From: Prunella strophiata
Taxonomy: Eukaryota > Chordata > Aves > Passeriformes > Prunellidae
Length of the DNA stretch: 64,000 nucleotides
Assembly (NCBI GenBank): GCA_036583965.1
Contig: JAZBQD010000335.1
Span: 1-64,000 of the forward strand
Direction: 5' to 3'
Below are positions 14,401 to 38,286 of the stretch, piece by piece. The translations under genes were made by a program, and so were the position numbers. The notes under the pieces are model-generated. The model had not been told where the DNA came from and made no database searches. It saw nothing but the letters and a program-made list of their open reading frames with translations. How positions within the stretch are numbered: position 1 is the stretch's first letter; every line of letters begins with the position of its first letter.

Positions 14401-16264
14401 AAAGGCAACCTCCCGAGTTGCAGCTGGAGCCGAGCTTCCCCAGCAAGGCCCAGGATGACTCATCCTGAAATTCTCCAAAATATTTTGCCAGGTGTTTGTT
14501 TCTCCAGGCAGCTGCTCCTTCCATGTTTAGTCATTCCTGTGCCAAGATTCCACACCCAAACTGGGACTAAAAAAGGGCATTTTCTCATCCCTGCAGGAGC
14601 ACCTGGAGGCAAGAATACTCTCCCTGAAAGCACTCAGGCTCAGGACACAGATATAAACTGAAATTCCTGCTTTTTCCCCAAATAATTTGGATTCACAAAC
14701 CACGGTGAGCGCTCAGCACTAAGGAAAAATAAACACAGAGGGAAAAATATTATTGCTGGGAAGGTAGATATTTACATTAAAAAAAAAAAAGGGGGGATAA
14801 TTCTGGTGGCTAAAAGTCAAGAGGTTTCTGTAGGAGGAGGAGAAGTTTGGGATCTTGAGAGGGAATGGTGCTTTTTGGGGAACAACGGAAAAACACAGCC
14901 AGCTGTTGGAAAAATACCACTTAATCTGATGTATTTACATTTATTTTCCTGATAATTTTCCCTGGTGAACAGCTGGGATCAGCTGGAATTTGTCCGGAAT
15001 CACCTCCATGAAATCAACAGCTCTTTTAATCGGAGTCTTGGAACATCAGGAGCGTAAATCTGGCAGGAATTCCCTCTTTTCTTGCCATTAGGAATAACTT
15101 TGGGGGTTGTTTTGCTGGATTTCTTCTGGCTGGCAGCAAGGTGCTAATCTGAATTTACTCCCTGGGATCTTCTGCATTCCGTACAGCTTTATCACGGAAT
15201 ATTGAGTTGGAAGGATCCCTGTGGAGAAGAGGAGCAAAAAAAAAAGCATTTGCCCCCCACTCCTTTTGCTAATGGAATATTTGTTTTATATTGAACTTGT
15301 AACTAAACAGGAGGCAGCTCCTTTCAAAGTGGGAAAAGCATTAACATCCTGTCCATTAGCTGGAGACTAAACATTATCCACCTGTTTTCCAGATCCCAGA
15401 TGGAGAAACGGGATCTTTAGGATACTCCATAATCCCCAGACTCAACTATTTCAAAGTGCAACCAGAACTCAACTATTTAAAAATCAATTAAAACCATTTC
15501 AATTTGGGCTTGACTGGGAATGTTAAGGAGTTTAAAATACATGGATCAGGCCTTCAATATCCATGGAATGTGATGGAAAATCCTTTGCTTCCAGAGGCAA
15601 CTTCTGGGTTTGATGCCCACGGTTTAGCAGGGGTTAAAATATCTGGGAGAAGAAGAAAAGAAGTTTGCAAAGTGCCAAGAGCTTAAAAATGTGTGATAAA
15701 CAAGCAAATGAGCTGTGCTGAGGATTTATTTTGTGCCAGAAGGAAAACATCATAGATACACTCCCAAAATTTGGATTTCCATTGCCCTAACACATCACTT
15801 GTCAGGAGTGTGGGGTCAGGATTGTAGGGAATTAATCCCAAAGCTGCCCCACTCCCCCTTGCCCTGAAGCTGAGTGAATACATCCTATCGCTCACAGGAA
15901 TGAGCTCCCGGGAAAAATGAGAGGGAACGTCTGGAATTCACAACCCAGAGCCAAAATCCTGGGTGCCTTCATGCCCAGGGTGCTGCTGAGCTGGCTCCAA
16001 GCTCATTCCAAAGAAACCTTCCCAAATTGGGGTCTTGACCTTGGTGGGAGCCCTTCCAGTGACTCCTGGATGTGTTCCCACATCAGGAGCATACAAAGTT
16101 GGCATCCAAAGTGTTGGCTCCATAACCCCAGGGAACACAGAGGGGTGAAAAGGGCTTTTAATTGATTTGTTATTTATTTTTATTCAATTCTATTTTATTT
16201 AATTCATTTATCACCTTGATCCTGTAAAAGGCATTGGTTTTCCAGAGCTCCAAGTGTTCAGCCT

Positions 16265-16630
16265 GGAGAAGAGAAGCTTTGAGATGACCCCAATGTGGCA
16301 TTCCAGGACCTGAAGGAGCTACAAGAAACATGGAGAGAGATTATTTCCATGGACCTGGAATGATGGGACACGAGGAAATGGTTTCCCACTGCCACACAGC
16401 AGGAATAGATGGGATATTGGGAAGAAATCCTCCCCTGGGAGGGTGGGGAGGAACTGACACAGGTTTCCTAGAGAAGCTGTGGCTGCTCCATCCCTGGAAG
16501 TGTCCAAGGCCAGGTTGGAGCACCCTGGGATACTGGGAGGTGTCCCATGGCAGGGGGTGGGACTGGATAATTTTTAATGTCCCTTCCAACACAAACCATT
16601 CCATAACCTTGGAATTTGATGGTTGGACTT
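16265..16630 (+). mobile_element. CR1 LINE fragment, 3' end
   Basis: It shares the CR1 tail phrases of the 2.1-kb copy: the 'gagaagctgtggctgctcca' segment, 'caaggccaggttggagcacc' and the 'cccttccaacacaaaccatt' end. 5'-truncated. Confidence 0.8.
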
Positions 16631-18584
16631 GATCTTAAAGGTATTCTCCTGTTTCCCCTTAGTTTGCTCTTGTGTTCAGATTTTTCCCACCAGAACTTTG
16701 GTGGGAATTAAACTTCACTGGTTTTAAGGATTCTAAAATCTTTTTCAGACAAAACACACATGCACTTCCCTCAATTCCCATGTTTTTCAAGTGACACTGG
16801 GATCTTGGAAGCGTTCTGCCAGGATGTACAGAACTCCTGCTCCTTGAGACTAAACATGAGGGGGAGAATCCATGGGAGGTTTGATTTGTAGCACGATCCC
16901 ATGCCAAGATTTCTTATGGAGAACAGGACAAGAGGCTAAGCAGCACTCAGTGCTGACACACAGAGCAAGGGCTGCTCTGTGCTTTCCATCAGGATTTACT
17001 CTGGAATTTGCATTTTTAACCCATGCTGAAAGCTCTGTCCCTGTTTCACGGATGATCTGGAGGTTTGCTTGGGTCCTGAGAAAAGGCTTTTGGAAGCTCT
17101 CCCTGCAGTGCCATGGTTGATATCCATGGTCGGATACCGCTGGATTAACGGGATGAGCAGGGCTACAGTCCGGGCAGCTCTTTCCGAAGCCTACAGCATC
17201 CTCTGGTGGAGCTGTAAGGAAGGGATATCCATCCAGGGAAAGCACACGAGGATGTTTCACTGGGGGGCTCCAAAATGTCCCCCAGCTTTGCTGGGAAGAG
17301 GAAAAACCGCCAACACCCCAGCACCACTTCCCGCTGTGTTCCAGGGGAAGGAACCTGGGATTTGGGGACACTTCCATCCCTTGCTTTGCTGGAGATGTCC
17401 TGGCTGAACTTGAGCCACAAACATCCGAGGGATCAGGAGCAGAACCTGACTGGCAGAGCCAATTCCCAATTTTCCCCTTTTCCCTCTTTTTAGTCACCAC
17501 GATCAAAACCCATGGTATTTCTCCACTCCCAGCCAAGGGAAGTGCTCAGATAAAATCTGAGTTCCCAGGCTCCAATTCTTTCCTGGATTTTGTTGTTTTG
17601 TCTGAACAGGTTGTTTTATTTCACCATCCCAGCGTCTGGAATTCTTCACCCACCACAGGACACCCAGGACTGGCACCTCCCACAGCTGCCTCCCACATGT
17701 TTCATCCCTCCTGTTGAAATTCCAAAATTAGGGATTGGGAAAGAGCACCTATGATGCTCTTCCTTCTCTCTCCCCACAGGAGAGACATTGGAGAATTCCA
17801 TGGGCTCTAGAGAGCCCCTGAAGTGCATCCAAGCACCCAGAAGATTTAGAAAATCAAGTGAATCTCCTGAGAAACAAAACTGGTGGCAAAGAGCAGAGCG
17901 AAATCCAGCCTTGGGAAAATCCCTCCCGGGATGGACACATGGATACAGCCCAGCAGTGTATCCAGAAATTCCCTCCATCCTTGTGGAATTCAGACTAAAT
18001 TGGCCAGGAGCTTCCCAACTCCTCTGGGTGAGAGCTGCCAAGCACGCCAGTTTTCCGATAAAGGAAAAGCAAACACCATTCCCTTGTGTGAAGATACAGG
18101 AATATTATCCTGACATTTTCAACACGGATCACTCATATTGCTGCTCGTTCTTCCCGCTCCGAGAGCTGTGTCTGGACAATAGAAACATTCCCTGGCTACA
18201 AACAAAATAATCAGGATTGAAAACGTGGGTAACACAGATGTCTGCCTTTCCTGATTTATTTTTTTATGAAAGAATTCATTTTACATTTCCTCAGGGAATT
18301 ACAGTCATCCAGCATTTTTACAAGCTGTTAAAATGTGAAGATTTTAAAACCTGTACTTAAGTGGGGGGGAAAAAAAAGAGGAATTGATATTGGAAAAAAG
18401 ATTGGAAGTGCTTGGCAGCCCACTTTGAAAGTATTTTATGTGATAAAAGACAGGAATATGGGATCACCAGTGGGAAGAAACAGGGAGACCCTGTGTTTCT
18501 CCTAATCCCGGATTTACCCCGCTAAAATTCAGAACTTGATACTGGTTCATACAAACACCTCTCTTAACTCTGGCACTGATCTCC

Positions 18585-18658
18585 CAGTATCCACAGTGAA
18601 TATCCCAGTATCCTCATGAACATCCCAGTATCCTCATGAACATCCCAGTATCCACATT
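18585..18658. repeat. Short tandem repeat of about 21 bp, four copies
   Basis: The phrase 'tcccagtatcc' recurs four times with intervening 'tcatgaaca' or 'acagtgaata'. The two central copies are identical and the outer two diverged. Confidence 0.75.
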
Positions 18659-18889
18659 GGGAGAGCCTGAGGAGCTGCCACAGCAAACTGAGGACACGCA
18701 TCGCCGAGGTCATTTAACCTCCTAAAACCCGGCTCTTTGAGGGCGTGAAAACAAACTGTTTCCAAAATGGGTCGTTTTGGGAGTGGGTTTTGTTTGTTTG
18801 TTTAATTGTTTGTTTGTTTGTTTCGGATTCGGGTCGATTTAAGGAGGGGTTTAAAGGGTTTTTCCCCAGTTCTGTGGGAACGCCCTGCC

Positions 18890-18973
18890 CACACTCAAAA
18901 TGGCGGCGGCGCTGAGGCGCTGAGGCCGCGGCCGCCATGGCGCTTTCGGGCAGGAGCCGGCGGCGGCGGCGGG
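18890..18973 (+). promoter_or_regulatory. CpG promoter and first noncoding exon of the GZF1-like gene
   Basis: A CpG-rich stretch begins abruptly near 18890 after AT-rich flank. CAAAATGGCGGC at 18896-18907 matches the YY1 start-site motif. A splice donor (GGG|GTAAGG) follows at 18974, and a second noncoding exon is plausible at 19204-19325 (preceded by TCGCAG, followed by GTGAGC). An upstream ATG at 18937 would give a reading frame of about 20 codons that stops inside that second exon. Start site and exon 1 left edge are estimates. Confidence 0.55.
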
Positions 18974-19494
18974 GTAAGGGCGGGCCGGGCCGGGAGGGAC
19001 CCTCGGGATGCAGCCCGGGAGCGCCGGGAATCACCCCCGGGAGCAGCGGGAGCGATCTCAGCTGCTCCTGCCGGGCGGGAGGCGATTCCCGGCTGCTGCC
19101 GCCTCCGGAAGCGCACAGGTGACCCCTCATGTCCCGGAGCGCTGAGCCTCCCGCTTATGCCAAGCGCTGAGATAAACATTCCCTATCTCTGCTTTCCTCG
19201 CAGCGCTTCCCAGATATAAAAACGGATAAAAAGCTTGAAAAGGCTGCAGTCAAAATGCAGAAGGTGATGCCGGCTGTGCCAGTGGCACGAGGAGCAAGAC
19301 AGCGAGGCGGCATTCCCGGAGGATGGTGAGCGCCGGTGCTGGGCCAGCCTGGTATTCCTCGGGGGAGGAGCCTTCCCAGGGGCGTCCCGAAGGTAATGTG
19401 TTAGGGAGAAATCAAAGTGCTCTGTTTCAAAAAAATAAAAACCCCAAACTTTAGGATTTTTAGAGGAATTTGGCCAGCAGTTTGCTGGAGGGAG

Positions 19495-19860
19495 AATGGC
19501 CATTCTCTGGAGCATAAACGGAGGTTTTTCTTGAGCACAAATGGAGGTTTTGGTTTTATTGTTTTGGTTTGGTTTGTTTGTTTGTTCGTTTGTGTTTTTG
19601 TTGGCTTTTATTTGTTTTGCTGTTTTGGGGGTTTTTTTGGGGGTTTTTTTTGGGGTTTTTTTTGGGTTTGGTTTTTTTGGTTTTTTTTTTTTTTTTTCTG
19701 GAGCATAAATGGGGATTTTTCTGGAGAATAAATGGAAATTTGAGGGGTAAATGGAGATTGATCCTGAATGATAAATAGGGATGCTCTGGAGCATAAATGG
19801 AGATTTTCAGGTTGATAAAATAGAAATTTTTCCGGCAGGTAAATGGAGATTATAAAAATA
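19495..19860. repeat. Degenerate minisatellite with G/T homopolymer core
   Basis: Repeats of 'gagcataaatggagattt' and variants (near 19512, 19700, 19755, 19788) flank a stretch of TTTTGGGG-like runs from about 19550 to 19700. It lies in the 5' intron of the GZF1-like gene. Confidence 0.6.
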
Positions 19861-20994
19861 TACAAATATAAATATTTTCTCGGAGATTCAGGCCACTGTT
19901 GGACTTTGTTTTTTAAAGGAATTGTACCAATTCCAGTTGCACTGATTCAAATTCCTCATCAGGAACTCCATAATTGAATTGAAATATGGTTTGAGTTTTG
20001 CATCAGTTCTGATGCAATTAAACTGTCTTTGCAAATAATCTCTTGGATTAATTATGCTTTATGCAAATCTTGCACACATGTGCACATTTTTAAAGTATTT
20101 ATTCCCAAACTGCCAAGGAAAAAGCTGGAAAGTAGTTACAAACAAACCCATAAAATGAGGAGGAAATAGGGATTTTGTTTAAATCCTTGGAGTGAGTGTT
20201 TTGGAGACTTAAGGTTTCGGCAGCACTTTGGAAAATTAAAGATCAGCTTCCAAATGGGAACAGAAAATACAAATCTCAGGGTTTTTTTCTGAAGGAAAAA
20301 ATGGTGGCAATCAATGGATTTGTGGAAAGATGCTTCAGTTCCTGGAGGGGTTTAATCCAGAAGCAGCTGAACTTGGAGATGATCTTGGAACTTATCTCTG
20401 CCATCGGGCTCCATGTCAGATCCTGGTGTTAGAGGAGCTCCCAAAGGAGCACGGATCAGGATCTTATCGCAGATGGGAATCTCACAAAGGAGCAGCAGGA
20501 AATTAGCACGTGCTGCTCTCATTGATTTCTCTAAGCACTGCACACAAACCAGGATTTCCTGCTGGAAAACACGGAGGCAGCAGATGGGCTGGAAGCTCCT
20601 GTGGATTTTGGAGCTGAACCTCGGGATCTGCACTGCTTCCAGTGTGCTGGGGTTGTGTCTCCACATGGGAGTAGTTGGCAGGTGTTGGGTTGGGAGCGTT
20701 GCAGAGATCCCTGCTGGCTATGGGAATTACCCAGTAGGAATCTGGATGTGAGCAATCCTTTTCCAAAAGACTTTAGGAAACACTCTTTTGCCCCTATTCC
20801 CTCAATTTTCTGCTCCTGGGAGATGATTTAGTTCGGGTAGTGGTGATCCATCAAAGGTTGGAGGTCTTCTACAATTCCACCTGTGAAGCGTGAGCAAGGA
20901 ATTAGGGCATGGAATTCCACTGGGCTTTCCCTGCCATACTTGAATGGAAAGATAGGAAAAATCATTCCAACGTTTTTCTGTTTCTTCTGGCAGG

Positions 20995-27647
<6,653 letters not shown>

Positions 27648-27650
<3 letters not shown>

Positions 27651-27717
27651 AGTCAGTTTCAGACCCAAAAATGGGCGGTTGATAAAGTCAGTTTCAGACC
27701 CAAAAAAGGGCGGTTGG
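27648..27717. repeat. 35-bp tandem duplication covering the stop codon
   Basis: Two nearly identical 35-bp units start at 27648 and 27683 (TAAAGTCAGTTTCAGACCCA in both). The TAA of the first is the stop codon of the GZF1-like gene, so the duplication repeats the stop and early 3' UTR. Confidence 0.9.
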
Positions 27718-27967
27718 AAGCAGAATGGTGGGAGTTATCCTTTGGAATGCAGGGAATCATTCCCAATGGTCAGGAGGGAGCTGCATTGCCGGTGGTAAAG
27801 GGGTAATTCCTCATGAGGGTATTTATTCCACTGAAATGTTTGCATCTGTCCAGAGGTTTATTTTTCCCAAATCTGTGGGAGCATCCCATTGGGAATGGGC
27901 AGCGCGGAGTGTGTGTTTATACAAACACAGTGCGGTGCCGCCACTGTAAATCACCAGTTCCTCCTTT

Positions 27968-27973
27968 AATAAA
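27968..27973 (+). terminator. Poly(A) signal of the GZF1-like gene
   Basis: AATAAA about 320 bases after the stop codon and before the next CpG promoter. A cleavage site near 27990 would leave under 100 bases to the GZF1 promoter. Confidence 0.65.
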
Positions 27974-28034
27974 GCTGTCAGTGCCGCCCAGCCCGTCCCT
28001 CCTTCATTCGCCCGGATTTCCCAGGGGAAAAAAA

Positions 28035-28228
28035 CGGGATTTGGGAACGCCAAAGCCGGGGGCGGGGTAGGCCGCGTTGCCTAGCAACACCCGGCGCGCC
28101 TCGTGGCGTCACTTCCGGCGCGCCTCCTCCGGGGTCGTGGCGCGTCAGCGCTTCCGGCCGCGCCCGGGGCTGAGCGGGAGCAGCGGCCGGGAACGAACCG
28201 GGAACGAACCGGGAGCGGGCCGGGAGCC
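28035..28228 (+). promoter_or_regulatory. GZF1: GZF1 CpG promoter with RFX X-box and noncoding exon 1
   Basis: A CpG-rich segment holds GTTGCCTAGCAAC at 28076-28088, a perfect 13-base palindrome matching the RFX X-box, then GGCGTCAC (CRE-like) and two ETS-type ACTTCCGG/GCTTCCGG sites at about 28109 and 28150. A splice donor (GAGCC|GTGAGT) at 28229 ends a probable noncoding exon 1 that joins the coding exon at 29398 (acceptor TTGGCAG). No TATA box. The X-box suggests RFX-family input; that is inference. Confidence 0.65.
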
Positions 28229-28261
28229 GTGAGTGCGGGGACCATGGCGGGCTGGCCCCGC

Positions 28262-28440
28262 CCGCCTGCTTTTTCTCCCCTCTTTCCCCCTTATTCCCCT
28301 CCTCTCCTCCTTTTTTCCCCCCTCCTCTTTCCCCCCGTTCTTTTCCCTTCCCTTTTCTTCTCCCCCCGCTCCCCCTCCTTGTTTCCCCCCTTTCCTCTCC
28401 CCTTTTCTCCCCCCCATGTTTTCCCCCACCCCAGCATTCC
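28262..28440. repeat. Polypyrimidine tract
   Basis: About 180 bases of almost pure C and T on the + strand, just after the GZF1 exon 1 donor. It produces long artefactual open frames on both strands. Confidence 0.8.
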
Positions 28441-29409
28441 CGTGTGATCCAGGGTTCCTTGCAAATGGGGTGGGAAGTGGGCGCTGTGGGGTTCTCCATG
28501 AGTTCAGCAGCAGCCTCTGGGAATCTTCTCCCCATTCCCCTTTGGACTGGAGCTTTTTGACTCTTTCCAGCAGTTTTGCCTCTGGAAGGGGAGATATTCC
28601 TGAGAAATGGACAGTGCTCAAATGGAATTAGAGGGATAGTTGCGAAATAGCACGAGAAATAGTTAAAATCATCTTATTGGGGTAAAAAAAAAATGCCATT
28701 TTGGTATCACTGATTGTTTATAAAGCATTGGGTGAGACATCACTTAATTTCCAGGACATGGAAAGAAATTCCTCAGATTCTGGTAGTAGCAGGGTTGGAT
28801 TTAACAGATTGCTCAGAGCACCTTTAAATCCATAGAAATCTGTTTGTTCTGGGGTTAGAGGTTTGGGAAAACACCCCAAAACCTCCGCTCTTGTACAAGT
28901 TTTGGAGCAGCTTCAGACATTCCCTGGAAATGAGGCCCAAGGGAAGGTTGGGAATGGGCCTTCAGAATGTGCAGACTCTGAGTCCATTTTGAGGAGCTCC
29001 CATCATTTTTGGGATTTTCAGTGTGTGAATACGATTATCCATCACATAAGAGCTTGGGATTTTTTGTGGAGAGCATTTTCAGGTGGGTTTTTAGGACTTC
29101 AGCTGTACTTTTGCCTAATCCTGCCTTCCTTTTATTATTGCCTGGTGAGGCCAGGAATCATTCCTTAATTCCAGGTGCCTTAACCTGGCCTATCCCAGCT
29201 TCTGACAGCCCGAAGGGTTTCATGGAAAATTGGGGTTGGGATTTAAGCTCAGATTCACTTCTTGGTTTCCTTGAGCTGCTGGAGATGGCTCCGAGGTTGG
29301 ATTAAATCACCTCGGAGCTCTTCCCGCCCCAAGCCATCCCGTGAAACCCGAGCCACGGCGGAATCCCGCCGGCTGACCCGGCATCTCTCGTTGGCAGGGG
29401 AGAAGGAAG

Positions 29410-35027
<5,618 letters not shown>

Positions 35028-35990
35028 TTCGGGATTGCCTCCTGCTCCTTAGGCTGCACCCCTTGTACAGTCCTTGGCCTGAGGGAGGCTGGTGGTGGGA
35101 AGCTGGGAAAGAGTGGATTTCCAGCTTTCCTCTGGAAATTCCTTCCCCAGCTCCATCTCTTGATGGTCAGGCAGGGTGGCACCACACCAGGGAATTTGTG
35201 GGAGTTGATCCCCTGTGAATTCAGGGGGTGGCTCAGGTACCTGGGCAGTGCAGGTTTGTTTTCCAGGGAATTCAATGCCACATGGACAATCAGGAGAACC
35301 GATGTTTCTCTGTGACATTCGCTGTGTTTTCCCCAGTGGAATTTCATCCAGGAGAAGTTTGGCTAAATTTGCTTTTCAGGAAATGTTGGTTTCTCTCTGC
35401 TTTTGCCAAAGATCCCAACGAGTGGGTGCAGCTTTGGAGTTTCATTCCAGGAGTTTGGAGTCTCTGAGCAGCAAAAAGGGGCAGGTGGCAGCCAAGTGCT
35501 ACTTCCTTGGTTTTACAATTGCATGGAAACTGGAGCAGTCTGGCACTTGGATCCTGTCAGTTCTCATCTTCCAGCTGCTTGAATTCCCATGGAATTGGGC
35601 ACTTAGGAGACCAGAACATCTCCTAGAATAAAGTCTGTGAAAAGGAGCTGTACTGGAAAGGGCACTTCAGTTCAGAGGCTTTTCCTGCTCCATTTTAGTG
35701 GAATAGGATTTGGACGATTTCCCCTGGGCAGGGAAGGAGCCTTGGAGTGTTGTTCCAGCTGGGCTGACTCCTGTTTTTTCCCAACAGCAGCTCACTGTGC
35801 TATGGCTTAATGCTTCAAACCTTGGGATGGGCTTCCCAGTGTAAAAACAGCTTTTCCCATTCTTTTTCCCATTTCTTTGCCTGTTCCTGTAGTATTCCCT
35901 ACAGCAGTTCCTCAGCAGAAGCTGTGAGCAGAACTTTGGGAAAGGTAAGCACAATCCAGCCTGGTGAGATCCAGCAATAAAGACACCCCC
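35028..35990 (+). other. GZF1: GZF1 3' untranslated region
   Basis: Noncoding sequence after the GZF1 stop. AATAAA at 35627-35632 and again at 35976-35981 offer two ends, about 0.6 and 0.95 kb after the stop. Confidence 0.55.
35627..35632 (+). terminator. GZF1: Candidate GZF1 poly(A) signal
   Basis: Canonical AATAAA about 600 bases after the stop codon. The alternative is at 35976. Confidence 0.6.
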
Positions 35991-36394
35991 CCCACCTGTG
36001 GCACAGAGCTATTTTTTGGGATAAAGGGATGACAGAGGCGTTCTCATGGAACTCTAAGCTAGAAAAAAGGGAATTTTTGTACCAGAGGACATTTCCAAGA
36101 GGTTATATTTGAGATATTTATTCCTGCTGGAGCTCAGTTATTCCCAATGGAAGGAGAAGGGGTTGTAGATATATTTAAGGGCTGAGCACTTGGATCTGGA
36201 GCCGGGTAATGTTTTGTACTCTGCGAACACACAGAAGTGAGTTACTTGTTTGAGCTGTTCCTATTAAAATATGGAATGTGGAGACCTCCCAGTGACTCAG
36301 TCATATCCAGTGGGACACTTTGGGATATTGACAAACTTGGAAAATTCACCTGGAGAAGGTTCCCTGGAAACCTCAGATGGGGCCTACAAGGAAA

Positions 36395-36670
36395 AATGGG
36401 AGGGATTCTTCATCAGGAATTATAGTGACAGGACAAGAGGGAGGGAATGGCTCCCCAGTGACAGAGGGGGAATTCAGGTGGCTTATTGGGAAGGAATTCT
36501 CCCCTGCCAGGGTGAGGAGACCCTGGAAGTTTTCCCAGAGAATCTGTGGCCGCCCCATCCCTGGAAGTATTCAAGGGGCTTGGAGCAAGCCGGGATAGTG
36601 GAAGGTGTCCCTGGAACAGGATGAGCTTCAAGGTTCCTTCCCACCCAAACCCTTCCCTGATTCCAAACAG
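36395..36670 (+). mobile_element. CR1 LINE fragment between GZF1 and NAPB
   Basis: CR1 tail phrases 'gggagggaatggctccccag', 'ggaaggaattctcccctgcc', 'gtggccgccccatccctgga' and the 'ccttcccacccaaacccttc' terminus. It sits in the gap between the convergent GZF1 and NAPB 3' ends. Confidence 0.8.
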
Positions 36671-36779
36671 GAATTGAAGGAATCACACCCCCTCCCCAGC
36701 CTCCATCGTCCCACCATGCTCCAGCCTTTTGAGTTTTCCAGAAGAACCACTTCTTCCTCCTTCCATCCATGATTTTCAC

Positions 36780-36785
36780 TTTATT
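36780..36785 (-). terminator. NAPB: Candidate NAPB poly(A) signal
   Basis: TTTATT on the + strand, AATAAA in NAPB sense, 1.5 kb past the NAPB stop. Sequence between here and 38287 would be the NAPB 3' UTR; it shows no other gene. Confidence 0.55.
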
Positions 36786-38286
36786 CATGTACAGAGTCAC
36801 ACCAAACATGATATTCTTGCTAAGGCCATTTCCTTAAATAAGTTTTCCGAGTAGAGAGTGATGGAGGTGGGGTGGGAATACAGCGGGAGTGGCGGAATTG
36901 TCACCTGGGAACCGTCACAATTCACCATGGATACTGCAGAGGACATGCTGGAGCTACTCACACACAACTACCAGGTGTAGGGATGGAGTAACAGCCCTCC
37001 TGCTCCTCCTGTCCTACAACACCGACACAGGGAACGGCAACAGAACAGAAAAAACACCGTGAGAAAGTGGAGCCTCCCAAGCTGTGCTTCCCCTCATCCC
37101 GGCTCCCACAGTGCTGGATGCCAGATAAAGCCATTCCTAAGGGTGGGAATGGATGAACTCCGTGTGCTTCCAAGCCTGGAGCTGAGAGATCCCCCCACTG
37201 CCTCCCAAGCCCAGGCTCTTCCATCTGGTTGGGATGTTTGGGATGAACACAAGGACCTGTGGGAAACAGAGATGGGGAAGGGTGGGAAAACACCAAACCA
37301 AGGAGAATTTGGCATGGATGGGGATTTTTGGTTTTCAGAACTTTAGAGCCCAACGAGCCAAGCTCTATCCAAAGCCCAACATTCCAACTGACTTTTTCCA
37401 GAGGAAAGAGGGACTGGAGCTGCCTGGAGCCTCCAGAACAGCCCTTAATTAATGACTTCACTCTTCCCAAAGAGTGACAAATTGCACAATCTCCCGACGC
37501 CTCTGATGCATCCTTGAAAATCCAGGCAGCTCAATCCTCTTTCCTTAACAACATACCCAACAATTCCTGCAGGAATTTTTCAAGCAAACTTTTCCCAAGC
37601 AAACTGTGCCCCCCTGCCACCCAAATTCCAACAAGGCTCCTCTGGGATCAACACCCACGTGCAGCCAACGGGGCAAAATTTAGGGATTGTGCCCGGCACA
37701 CGCAGAGGGTGAGGTAAAAAAATAGATCCTTCCTCAGGTGGAATTGTTTGGGAAGTGGAGCATGCACCACGAACTAAAGTGGAAAATCAACCCAAGAAAG
37801 ATGGAAACCAACCAGGACCTAGGGCTGGCACCGATCCTAGGTTCCTGTAATGCCTATGGCGTGGTGGGGGTGTGTGGGATATTCCCAATTCCCAAAGCCT
37901 CTGCCTAGCACCACTTCCAGACCCCCAAATCCAAGTGTATCCAACACTTGAGAACGGGAAAACGGGAACTACAATGGGCTGGGAGCACCTATTGGTAGTG
38001 TGCTGGCCTGGATGGAATATTTACATGCTGGAATCAACGGAACAGCAGGAAAACCGGGAGCTGCGAGCGCAGGCACCGGGATGAGCGGGGCCAAACCCCA
38101 GGAGGAGGAGGAGGAATTCCGCTCCAAGGGCTTCTCCCGCCTGGCATCCGCCCGGAGCGTCACCACAGAGCGGGGGCTAAAGAAACACAGTGAGCCATGG
38201 GAGTGGGAAGCGACGAGAGAAAGCGCGGGATTGGGTCGGGAATTCCCGAAAAGTCCTCGGCTGGAGGCGGGAAGGGCCCACGGGCG

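Larger units (their letters stand above)
1..18880. other. Intergenic region without a supported gene
   Basis: No open frame here shows a recognisable domain, matching splice sites or codon-like conservation; all are short and overlap on several frames and both strands. The sequence is built from short recurring words (GGAATT, TCCCA, AAATCCC) typical of avian spacer, with CR1 remnants near 2.1-2.5, 13.9-14.4 and 16.3-16.6 kb and a few simple repeats. The human neighbour of GZF1, NXT1, is not visible. A noncoding RNA or a distant intron could still lie here; sequence alone does not show one. Confidence 0.6.
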
